Origin: Patiria pectinifera
Taxonomy: Eukaryota > Echinodermata > Asteroidea > Valvatida > Asterinidae
Direction of reading: 5' to 3'
Assembly (NCBI GenBank): GCA_029964075.1
Contig: CM057142.1
Span: 1,193,770 to 1,257,769, forward strand
DNA: 64,000 nucleotides
Numbering within the stretch: position 1 is the first letter of the stretch; the number at the start of each line of letters is the position of its first letter. Below are positions 45,861-55,656 of this stretch, in pieces. The notes under the pieces were generated by a model. The model worked only from the letters and a program-made list of their open reading frames with translations. It did no database searches and was not told the origin of the DNA. The position numbers were made by a program, and so were the translations under genes.

Positions 45861-47040
45861 ATGCATTCGTTTCACTTGTTTCAAAATGAGCAGACGTTTA
45901 AATTAGAAGACGTTGTAGATAATTTAAACGGTCAAAAATCTATACGCGTAAAAAGGGTGTTGTTTAACGCCGGATATTTTAATATTTCCAGCGCCACGGA
46001 GATTGATTGGTTTACGCAAATAGATGGGAGACCCGCGTTTACCACAGATAAACCTCCCCTCATACCCGAGGAGTTTCTTTTAGATGTACACATAACAACG
46101 CCGGATAGAGATTTGATAGAGCGATTGTTACCCGATATACCATACCACTATTTAGTTAACGATGAAAATGTTTTACAAAAAACTATAAACGATCTTATAA
46201 AAGCGTACGAAGACGATAGACTAGAATCCGTTTTAGAATCAAACAAAAGAAAAAGAGCTATTATAGCTGAACGGCGAGGGTTGATTTTAGCCGCCATGAA
46301 TTCAGAAATAACAAAAACTGAATTAGAACTTAATACGCTTCAATCTTTAGTAAGAATATTATTTGTTAGAGAAAGAAAAATCTTTGAAGGTGAGGAATTG
46401 GCTTTAAAGTTTATTGAAGGAGAAATGGGTGCGAGCGAGTTGAGCGAGTTGAGAGATAGTAGAGAAGCAGGAGTGATTATAAGAGGAAGTCTTATCGTGA
46501 CGGGTGATGATTTCGATTTTATTCCTCCGAGTCATTTAGAGCCGTTGCCACTCGGAAGTATCGGTTCGGTCATCATACCACCGGGGTGGTACGACGTCGA
46601 TTGGTTCGATTTCATTTTAAATTCTATACCCGGGGTCAGTTTTCGAGTATTTAGAGAATCTAAAAAGGTGACGTTGGTGATAACCGACGTAAATCTCAAA
46701 TTGCGTTTAAACAGAGAAGTATCTCGATTACTCAATTTACCCAAAGGAAGACTGGTACCCAAAGTGGTGTACACGGGATATTACGACGTTAATCCGTTTA
46801 AATTTTTGTTTATTCGCTGCCCGCAATTAAGTACGAGTGAAAACTGTTTTAATGGTCGTCCTTCTGACATCTTGAAAATCGTGCCCGTGGTACGCACAAA
46901 CCCGAGCCTGATAGAGTCGAGGATTTCAAAAACTTAAAAACGGTATAATCGACAAACTGACATTTTCTATCAGCGGTGAAAAAGGACAGGTATTCAACAA
47001 TAAGGGTGAGGGTATCATTATCGAGTTGGAGATCTTTTAA
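45861..47040 (+). CDS. Penton-like minor capsid protein, frameshift near the C-terminus
   Basis: The open frame runs to 46937 (358 aa); homology continues in another frame from about 46925 and ends at 47040 with GEGIIIELEIF, so intact length would be about 390 residues. The C-terminal half matches the pattern I know from Polinton minor capsid/penton proteins: PPGWYDVDWFDFILN, a beta hairpin ending in LNLPKG, then FIRCPQL, NCFNGRPSDILKIVPVV and a final pair of strands. The N-terminal half (residues 90-180) is helical and rich in Glu/Lys/Arg and is not part of that pattern, so it may be a clade-specific addition. The partner would be the capsid protein at 39723. The shift lies in TTTCAAAAACTTAAAAA, a homopolymer region. 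Confidence 0.72.
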
Positions 47041-47052
47041 TTTTAAAATCTT

Positions 47053-47062
47053 TTATATTAAA
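47053..47062 (+). promoter_or_regulatory. TTATATTAAA start-proximal motif, copy 4
   Basis: TTATATTAAAAAC runs directly into the ATG at 47066, implying a leader of almost no length if transcription starts here. It is identical over 13 bases with the motif before 42794. Confidence 0.65.
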
Positions 47063-47065
47063 AAC

Positions 47066-47719
47066 ATGAGTGTAGATGGTAAGGCGTTATACCCGATATT
47101 TCTGGAGATGTACTCCGATTAAATAGTAACGAAGAAACAAAAGTGTTCAGACTTAAAAGATTGAAGAGATTCGATCTTTAATCTTGAAAGAGAGAGACCA
47201 CCGTTAGCGCACTTAGAAAAAAATAAAGGGAATGATCGACACTATTCATTACGTAGAGACAGGATTAGAAGGATTGGGGCTATAGCGGGGGCTGTCAGTA
47301 TTCCCGCTCTCTTGGGTGTTATATCAGCCCCCGTTGGATTGGTGCTAGAAGGAACGTTTATAGGCGCTTTTGGTGTAGATATTCTGCTTAGAATCACGTC
47401 TAAGCGATTATCCACCAAGCTGAAAAAGCACGACCAGATTAAAATATTAGCAGACTCCAAACTTAACACGATTGAAGAATACGTCTCTCAAGCCATCAAC
47501 GACGGAGATATATCGCACGAAGAGTTCTTATTGATTACGAGAGAGCTCGCAAAATTTAACGAGCTTAAGCAAAAAATTAGAACAAAGACCAGCACAAAGC
47601 TTCAAAAAATTAAAAACGATAGAGACTTTGAAAAAGAAGTTAAAAAACGGGTAGACGAACGGCTGGCAAAAGAAAAAAAATCTCTTATCGAAAAACTTAC
47701 AAGTTCAAATTCTCGGTAA
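47066..47719 (+). pseudogene. Broken hydrophobic/alpha-helical Maverick-associated protein
   Basis: The frame opens at the ATG (MSVDGKALYP) after a strong TTATATTAAAAAC motif but stops within 20 codons. Readable remnants follow in other frames (a basic RRDRIRRIG stretch at about 47250), then an uninterrupted segment from about 47270 to 47719. That segment has two hydrophobic passages (AIAGAVSIPALLGVISAPVG, then LEGTFIGAFGVDILL), a KKHDQIKILADSKLNTIEEY helix and a basic coiled-coil tail. I recall the KHxKIxxLAxxKLNTI...ALNDGxIS pattern from cnidarian elements as a conserved unknown family. At least two breaks are needed to explain the 5' part. Confidence 0.7.
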
Positions 47720-47747
47720 ATAAACATTATGAAAGCGATCCGCCGAG

Positions 47748-48219
47748 TTACACCTCTATTTCACCTCTTAGGGCTACACCCTCGGCCCCGCCTTTATTGT
47801 AGTGGTCATCGTATCTTTTTAGTGCCTTATTAAATTGATTTTGAGTTACTTTAAATACATCTCTAACTCGTTCTTTGTTCCATCCAACGACGTGATGGTA
47901 ACACGCCGCTATTAACGACCGTTTAACACAACCATTTCCCCTCAATGTTTTGTAATTAACGAGCTCGTTATATTTATTGATTGTTTCTTGGACATCTTCT
48001 GAGTCTGCTCTGGACAAACAGAAAAATAAGTTTCTCCACAGTTTTTCTTTTGTTTCCTTTTAAAGTTGACCAATTGATACGATCTTCTTGCGCATTTTCT
48101 GCCGAAAAATCAAAGTAACGTGAAACTATTTCACCGCACGTTTCACAAACTAAAAAACCATTCTCGATGATTATATGATGATCGCACTGATCTGTTTTAT
48201 TAGATAGCTCGAGGTTCAT
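47748..48219 (-). pseudogene. TFIIB-like transcription factor, one frameshift
   Basis: The N-terminal frame (48219 to about 48050) carries a zinc-ribbon-like start: C12, H15, C25 and C28 in QCDHHIIIENGFLVCETCGE. After a shift near 48045-48055 (an A-rich run) the second frame to 47748 gives one cyclin-like repeat: INKYNELVNYKTLRGNGC, RSLIAACYHHVVGWNKERV and KVTQNQFNKALKRY. Ribbon plus a single cyclin fold is the layout of short viral TFIIB-like factors, which would let the element direct RNA polymerase to its own promoters (inference). Total about 155 residues, much shorter than cellular TFIIB with two repeats. It is the last gene before the right end, reading inward. Confidence 0.72.
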
Positions 48220-48311
48220 TTATTAAAAATGATTTATTTGTTTAAATAAAGTTTTTAAAATAGACAGAGGGAGATGCCTAGACAGAGGGAGATATGGGGT
48301 TTGTCGCCGTA
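48220..48311. other. Spacer between TFIIB-like gene and right terminal repeat
   Basis: AT-rich start region for the minus-strand gene (AAATCATTTTTAATAA before the ATG), then a two-copy direct repeat TAGACAGAGGGAGAT at 48263-48292. Nothing else is visible. Confidence 0.5.
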
Positions 48312-48570
48312 CCCCCCACTTATAATATAACAACTCGGAGAGAAAAAAGATATATTTGGGGAGCTAGAGGGGAGATATATTTGGGGAGGGAGACAGATAT
48401 ATTTGGGGAGGGATCTATTTGGGGGCGGGGATCATTGGAAAGGGATGGGTACAATGGGAGGGGGGTAGAGACGGGGAGGGGGTAAAGTCTGGTACCCTGG
48501 CTTCTCCCCATTGGCCCTGTACTACCCCCAGACCTATGGCAATGTCTGGAATCCCCCACTAATACCTACT
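48312..48570 (-). repeat. Right terminal inverted repeat of the Maverick/Polinton
   Basis: Inverted copy of 32099-32357. The outer end reads AGTAGGTATTAG on the minus strand. The inner edge, after TTATAAGTGGGGGG, diverges from the left copy. The region just inside (48263-48292) holds a short direct repeat, TAGACAGAGGGAGAT, in two copies. Confidence 0.95.
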
Positions 48571-48575
48571 TCAGT
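48571..48575. repeat. Target-site duplication, right copy (TCAGT)
   Basis: Direct repeat of 32094-32098 directly outside the right terminal inverted repeat. Host-type AT-rich non-coding DNA resumes after it. Confidence 0.75.
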
Positions 48576-51500
48576 TATTCCACCTTGAATCTTGCTGGCA
48601 AGTCACCTGATTTATCTGTGTAATATGAGACGGTTTCAAGCGCACTCTCTGACCGTGACCTTAACCGATGTCTGAATTCCAGAGGAAATCTGGGATCGCC
48701 TTACACAAACACAGGAAGCTCCAATCCCATGGAGGAACATTGTACTGGAAGATAACAGAACATGAGGACAGACAATTTACAATGATGCTTGATGATCTTC
48801 CTTACCCATCCTTATTTCCTGTATTATACTGCATGGTTAACTTGAGAAAGATAATGCTGGAAAATGTCTTTTACTGTCATTAGGTGTAACGAATATCCAA
48901 TAATTCATAAGTTCTCATTAAACAGCTCATAACAGTTGAGAAATGTTTTATAACCAACAAGATGATAGTTTCCAAATGTAAACATGATTTTTTTTAATAT
49001 AACTAATTTCCTAATAAGTCAGTTACCAATCTGACATTTTGTGAAGTCATTCAGTGTCTTGTTGAGGAAAATGTCAATTTGGGGTTTTTCTTAAGATGAA
49101 ATACACAGAATTGGCCACAAAAAAAACTAAAATGGACCATGGAATGTTTGTTTTCCAGTAGATGTACTCAGTAGAGGTCCATAAGGAGAGTTTTGCGTTT
49201 TGGCAAATATTGACATCGTCGGGTTCGATTAGAATAAACAGATTTATTTGTGGGATTTGTGAGGAAAAAATACTGCTCTCCATAGACCCTCCCCCTAATA
49301 GGTTAATATTCTCAAAGATTTTAAGAACGCTAATTTTTTTTAATAAAATATTAACGTAAAGTTAATTCAATACTGTTCTACTGTATAAATAATGAAACTA
49401 AATTGCCTTTGAACGTTTTGAATTTTACAGTTAAATCAGTTTTGAGTAAAAACAAAAACCCTCCAAATGGAAGAAATTAATATTTTAGGATATGTGAAAA
49501 TAAAAACTATATATGATCCTTCTTGCAGTTTTCGTCAGTCCTTTCTTCATATTTATCTTTCTTGAGTTAAAACTGGCGGCATTTTATCATCGTCAACAAA
49601 GCAGAATCCTCCAGAGAAATCAAAATGTCAAGTGGCTGAGCAAACTGCAATTCACAGCACCCGGCAGATGTTGAGGAGAAATAACTCACACCGCCTTGAG
49701 GAAGAAAGATGGGCTGAAAATACTGGACCATATGGGCCGCAGCACGGAAATTTGATTCTGAATTTAAGGAGGAGTAGAAAAACGTGTTTATGGAGTGCAC
49801 AATCAAATCATAAGGAGTCCGGAGGCAATGAAATCTAATATCAATCATGTGGCTGATGGGGCTGGCTTATGTCCAAAGGCTTTTAGGTCTGTAATGGATA
49901 TATTAATTTAAAATATTCTGTCTAACTTTTGATGGTAGGGTTTACTTCACTAACTTTGCAAGATTCAGTAGCCCATATCCTTGCCACATACAATTTTTTT
50001 ACAGGGAAATATGAGAATATAAGATTTGAGGCTTTGCATGGTGGAGTATCGATCGGTATCGTTTCGGTTTGTGGCAACACCTTCTACTGCTTAGAAGATA
50101 TTTAGTTCTGAAAAGAACTTGTCCTGCTTTTTATCAATTTTTGCTAAGTAGTTTTAATTCTGTTAAGAACAGTCCTGCTTTAAGTTCTTAAAGAACTTGT
50201 CTTTGGGTCTCAACTTTTCGACTAGCCTGCTGAAGTCATTGTCCATGAAAATGATTGTACCCTTAGTGCAAGTTTTCAAGCAAATTTGGGCAAAAAGGGC
50301 AAAACCTAATTGGATCAAAAGTAAATTGTTGTGGTTGTTGCTGTGACGGCTTTTTGCAGTTAGAAAATAACAAGCAGTAAATCCTGCAGGCTCACTTCAT
50401 CGAAATGAATTCATATAATAACATGACTGTTCAAATAACAACACTGGCATGCAACCAAACTAACCTCTATAATGACATTGATTGTGAAACAGCAGCTACA
50501 TGTATGACAAAACTAGGTCCAAGATCATCATCAAGTCTTTGCTGTTTTACATTGTTTTGCTTCACATTACTTATGGGTTTCTTCAGAATTTTGCAACTTT
50601 CTTCACAGGAATGTTTCTAATAATATCAGTATATTGGTTTTATTATTCTTATCTGTGTGAGTTTTGCCATGAAGCCCTTGGCATATGGTCTCGAGGTCCT
50701 ATAATCCCATTTTGATTTAAAAGGTTGGGTCTGCATATTTCTCTGAGAATTTTCTTTAAAGTCCTCTCCTCAAATGTCCGCAACTATTACCTCTTTCGTA
50801 TAATAAAAATGCTGCATATATAATTCCCACTTAATCTCAAAGCTATCCGCATCTGTGAAATGCATCATGCTCATGAAATGCACACCACTTGGAAGATCAA
50901 GCTCAGATATTCTTACTTCATTATGTTTCCTCCGACCAACTGCGGTCCAACTTGTCGATCAATTGAGCATGAAGCTAATGGATAGTAATGAAAGGAGACG
51001 AGATACAGTCAATGAAATGACAAGTGCGTTGTATGAGTCATCATCCATCATGCATGTTACTTGCCGGCAATAGATGTCTTAGATGTAAAACGTCATGCGT
51101 ATGGACATAGGTGAAGAAATCAGACAGAAGACAATCCAATCTTTTGTTGGAGGTGTTATATATGTCATGTAGTTACAGTTTGGCAGTAGAATTCTTTAGG
51201 AGTGCACCTTGTGTGTATGGTACCGGTATACATGTATATGTATTGAGAACTGTGAAAACAAAGATTTAGGTGGATAGAAGAATGAGAAAAACATGGCCGG
51301 CCAAGACAAAGACAGGGAGACTAATGAGACTGCACGTGTTCATAGACCAGCCCCGCTGCCAGCTCTAGACACTGGGGGAACAGTACTTGCTGGGGGGAGG
51401 GGTCACACCACAAGAATATTTGCTGGGGGATTGCTTGCGGGGGGGGGGGGGGGTCTCCACCCTTCCTTAGTGACAGGCCTGTCATAGACCCACCCCTCTG

Positions 51501-54500
51501 CATACCGGTAACTACATGTACACAACCCAGGAAGGGAGGTACCGGTATTTATGTTAGAGTTTCAATACCCTCGCAGTGGAAACATTCCATTGAAACAAAC
51601 CCAACCCGATACTCAGGCAAATTTGGCCAATGCAGTTGGAACAATAGAAAATCTGATTTGACTAATTGATATTGAACTAATTTTCAAGGTGTACGGTATT
51701 TGTGTGGATTTTTATATTTCACATTTAAATTAATGAACTTTCCAACTATAATCACTTTTGTGGAAAATATGTTTTAAAGCTCAAAAGGGAGCATTCCGTT
51801 TGAAAGTGCTCCTTTTACTTTTGTCATCAACATAAATTTACCCAAGAAATGTTGGCAATACATGTACACTGCCATGAAATTTACAAATATTTAATGTATG
51901 TCATAAATGTGCCTATGTGATGGGGGAGGAATCATTTTCAGGATTTTAAAGTTGTTTTTAGTGTTTAAGCATTATCTTGAAAACTCAAAGCATAAAGTAT
52001 TTTATATTTCTCTCTTTTTTTTTAGTTGTGTTTTTCAGTGACTATAACAGCATTGCAGAACTGGTTGCTAATTTTAACATTTACAAATCAATAACTAATT
52101 GCAACGTTCGTTCATGACTGTAGGAAAAAATGTAGTTTATTTGGAGTCATGGAGGTTACTTGATTAAAGAAGTTAATGAGATACCACATTGAATGAGTCA
52201 CTATTTAATCAATCAAATTCGTAACAAATAAAACACACAAGTGCAGAAGTATTCATGACTAGTTTTCTTTTTTAATCAAATGACACTTACAGATCACTCA
52301 ATTTGTAATTCTACATGCATTTGTACAGATGATTAAAAATATTTGGTGTATTCCATTTTGTGACAAAGTATTTTCATTCCCATTTTTCCCTGATTGTATG
52401 TGGCTCAAGTCTACACGATTTCTTTAACAAATGCAAAGTTGTTTACCCTCACACTGTCTCAGAAAAGTACACGATAGGGTCAATATGAAACTCTGTCTGC
52501 ATTTGAAGGTCAGCATACACACCTGTATTTCAAATTTCATTCAAACCTTGCAAGAAAGTAGAGCTAGCTCCCTGTGAGCATTGCTTTTATTGGCCGTTGG
52601 TAGACCTTGGAATAAACAACCAATATCAAGACATTGATGTGTTGTCCCTTGTCGTCCCAATTGCTGCTAAGTCTATTTCCCCAACATGTCCTCCTGTTAC
52701 CATCCTCAATCTGATCCCACCATCTCCCCTCTCTAGAGGCTTTCCTTCAGTTCTCCTAAGATGCCCTACCTCTGTTCTCCCATCTGTTCAATCTCCTGTT
52801 TCCTCTTCCAGACCCTTTCCTTAAAGTCCATTCACAAAATTACATTTTATGGCTTCACGCAAGTCTGCAATCCTGCATTCAAGCACGATCCTGGCTTGAT
52901 AAATCAAGCGATAAAAAAATCAAGGTCTCCGGCATTTAATATCGGGTCAGGGCTAGGAGAGCATGCTTTGAGGTATCCCAAGGCTATCCATTAAAATTAG
53001 AAAGTCACCAAGCAGGAAGCTGCCATTAAAGGGACAACAGGCTGCCGCTGATATTTCTGAGGGATACATGTATACACTCACAGATTTTTTTCTTTTAATT
53101 TATTGTGATTGAGTGCCTGGCTGTTCCTGTGCCAGTTTTTATGATCGGATTTTTGAGAGGAAGATCACGTTTGTTAAGAATGATGGGGAACAGTTGTTGA
53201 GGAACAGGAAATGGGAGTGGGGGGTTAATGAACCTGAACAATGTGCTGAGAGGCTATAAAGTTGCTGGTGAATTTATGACATCAAGCTTGTGATTCTGTT
53301 TTTGCCTCTTGGGCAGCACAGCGTAGGCATTTTTATAAAATTATGGTCAGTGAAAGTCAAAATCCAGTATTAAAATTAACATCTTCCTGATGCAGAAATT
53401 CCTCCTAAACATTTCTTGCAAGACTTTGGTTGCAAAAGCACTGCTTCTAAAAAAACACTCGCAAAAATCTCAATCTCAATCAAAATATTTAAGCTCATAT
53501 TTTTTATTTATTAATTTTGAGAATAGAGGATTCAAATGGCTCTTTTGTTGTTTGTTCTTCAGACAATAAGGTTTATGAAGAACAAAAGCAAACATAGGAG
53601 CAAGAAAATAACCAGAATATGTAGATAGGAAGAAAGGAGCTTAGATAACAGGAAATGTGATATTTAAATACCAAGTATGACATTGTACATTTCTCAGAGG
53701 GTCACGATTACAGTATCGCCAGAAATGTTAAATGTCCTTCCTTGTTAGCTAGAAAACACTTTGTAATTCATTAATTTAGCTGTGACTTCTCTTCCTGTTG
53801 CCAATCCCATATATTTGGAGAAAATTAATTTAAGTTTCCCCCTTTAACCTACATTAGAGTTTCTCTCTTTAACCACAACTAAATATCTGTATTCCATGTT
53901 CTATGAAACCAGTAGTGCCAAACCAATGATCGAGTCATGCTTATACAGTCCCTGTCATTTTCATAGAACTTATCAATAGAACAGGAAATGATAACAAAAC
54001 AGAATTCCACAGGAAATGACTAGCCTATAAATGGCTCCATTATTCACTTCTAAATTGATGTTTGATGTGAGAAATTAGACACTCCTTTAAGTCTCTAGAC
54101 ATAATGTCAAATGCTGCCAAATGTCATATGTCTTTGTTTTTGGGGAGCCCCTACCTCTACAAACCTCCTATGACACCCCCACCCCAACCCCTACCCCACC
54201 CCCTAAAAAAGTTCTAAAACAGAGGTTTTTGCTTTGGTACATGACATAGGAATACTGTAAAATTCCTTGAAATTCCCCAAAGCAAAATTTCCAATTTTCT
54301 CAGACAAAACCTGAATTTCAAGTCAACAGCTAATTTAATTCAGCGTGCCTACCCTACCCCTGGTCAGGAAAACTGGGAGCAAAAAATGCTACTAAATCTG
54401 CCTACTTAACTCTAATCTTGACAGGTTTCACTTCAAATTACTCTTTTTTTTTTCTTTTCTTTTTTCCCTTTGGGACAATCACAGTTGAGTGTCAGTTGTT

Positions 54501-55572
54501 GAATTTGAGTGAAGTGTTTGATGAATTTCCATTTGGAGTACTGAGAGATGCAGGCAAAACAAAATATGAAAATGTCTAGAGAGTTCCATGGCGAAGTGGG
54601 TCCAGTGAGCTGCTCAAAATGTGTTTCAGTAAGAAGCCTATTTTATAAACAATAACTTGCATACATTTGTGGAGGTGGGCTGGGGTTAGTTTCCCATGAT
54701 TTTTCCTGTTCTTGTGAGTCAAGGGAATGAATGGGGCAAGTTTCTAGGGGTGAGGGGCAAGTGTTTACCATAACTCCGTCCAATAAAGTGCAATCCGTTT
54801 TGTATGACCTCAACCTAAGACATTGTCATTAAGACGGACCCCCTTTAAGCAGATGATAAAAGTGAACAGGTGTCAACCAAGACACATTTCATAAACAATA
54901 TCAGCCATCAAATCTGAACGGCAAACACTTTTCTTTTTCAACTCTTTCAGTCAAAGACAACCTCTTGCCCCCTATCATTAAATTAAAACTGGGCGGGAGA
55001 GGACCAGGGTGGAGTAAGGATCATTGGTATGTTATCAACACTGTGCAGATGTGGCACCGACTGGGAGCCAAAAGAGTAACAGTGAACGTCTAGAACCCCC
55101 AAAGCGGGAAAAAGAAAAGGATATAACCCTCACGTCATGTAGACTAGCACGCTGGGTTCAGGAAGTCTAACTTTAGAACCAAAGGATGGAATCAATTTTC
55201 TGTAAGACCCTTGTGTTTCCTCCCCGACAGCAGGCTGTTTATCAATTCAATTTGTTTCCTCGCTTCTGAGTGCATCAGATCTTATTTAGGAGAAGTAACA
55301 GAGATATCTGTAGCACCTGGTTGGTCAAAAATATGACTGATAATTCAAGGGGCTATTCCACTGTGTCAGGACAATTCTGTACTGTAAGATTATGTCAGCT
55401 TTGGCAGTTTAAGGGTCAATTTATATAGTATGGGCTTCTATGGATATATGTAAAAAGTCTAGACAGCATTTTCATCCCTGTATTACGTTTTGCCCTTCAC
55501 TGATGTTATGATAATGTCTGTCATGTATATTCAGTGCCGTCCAAGAGCTTACTATAGAAAAGGAAATCACAT
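48576..55572. other. Non-coding host DNA right of the Maverick, 7 kb
   Basis: AT-rich; no gene recognised. A G-run block at about 51380-51455 resembles other G/C-rich repeat ends of the window but its boundaries are unclear. A 93-codon frame at 49567-49848 (minus) has no supportable features. Confidence 0.5.
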
Positions 55573-55656
55573 GCTTGCTCAGGTGGGACTAGAACCCAAG
55601 TACAACTCCCTGCTTTAGTACAAGCGCATGTCTTACCACTCAACCTCCAAGCTTGC
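55573..55656 (-). repeat. tRNA-like SINE or degenerate tRNA
   Basis: On the minus strand GGTTGAGTGGTAAGACATGC fits an A-box region, TTGGGTTCTAGTCCCACC fits a T-arm/B-box, and the ends GCTTG and CAAGC can pair like an acceptor stem. The anticodon stem pairs poorly. I judge it a tRNA-derived repeat; a functional tRNA is possible but unlikely. Confidence 0.6.

Larger units (their letters stand above)
32099..48570. mobile_element. Maverick/Polinton giant DNA transposon (integrated virus-like element), about 16.5 kb
   Basis: The unit is bounded by long inverted repeats (32099-32357 and 48312-48570) that begin AGTAGGTATTAG on both sides, and by the direct repeat TCAGT just outside each end. Inside are a type-B DNA polymerase of the protein-primed transposon kind, a DDE integrase, an A32/FtsK-type packaging ATPase, a capsid-like protein, a penton-like protein and a TFIIB-like protein. 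That combination, the size and the 5'-AG terminus are established features of Maverick/Polinton elements (usual target duplication 6 bp; here 5 bp match exactly, 6 bp with one difference). Coding density is high and introns are absent, unlike the host flanks. The polymerase and at least five other genes are interrupted, so this copy is probably not autonomous, although the integrase and ATPase frames are open. No adenoviral-type protease was recognised. Confidence 0.95.

Noticed and set aside
47312-47719. Separate intact 135-codon gene
   Set aside because: The hydrophobic segment begins upstream in the same frame without a start, and remnants of the 5' part lie in other frames; it is the 3' part of a broken gene.
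32099-48570. Contaminating viral contig or assembly chimera
   Set aside because: Complete inverted repeats flanked by a matching direct repeat and host DNA on both sides point to a real insertion.
55573-55656. Functional tRNA gene
   Set aside because: A- and B-box-like parts are present but the anticodon stem pairs poorly; a tRNA-derived repeat is more likely.
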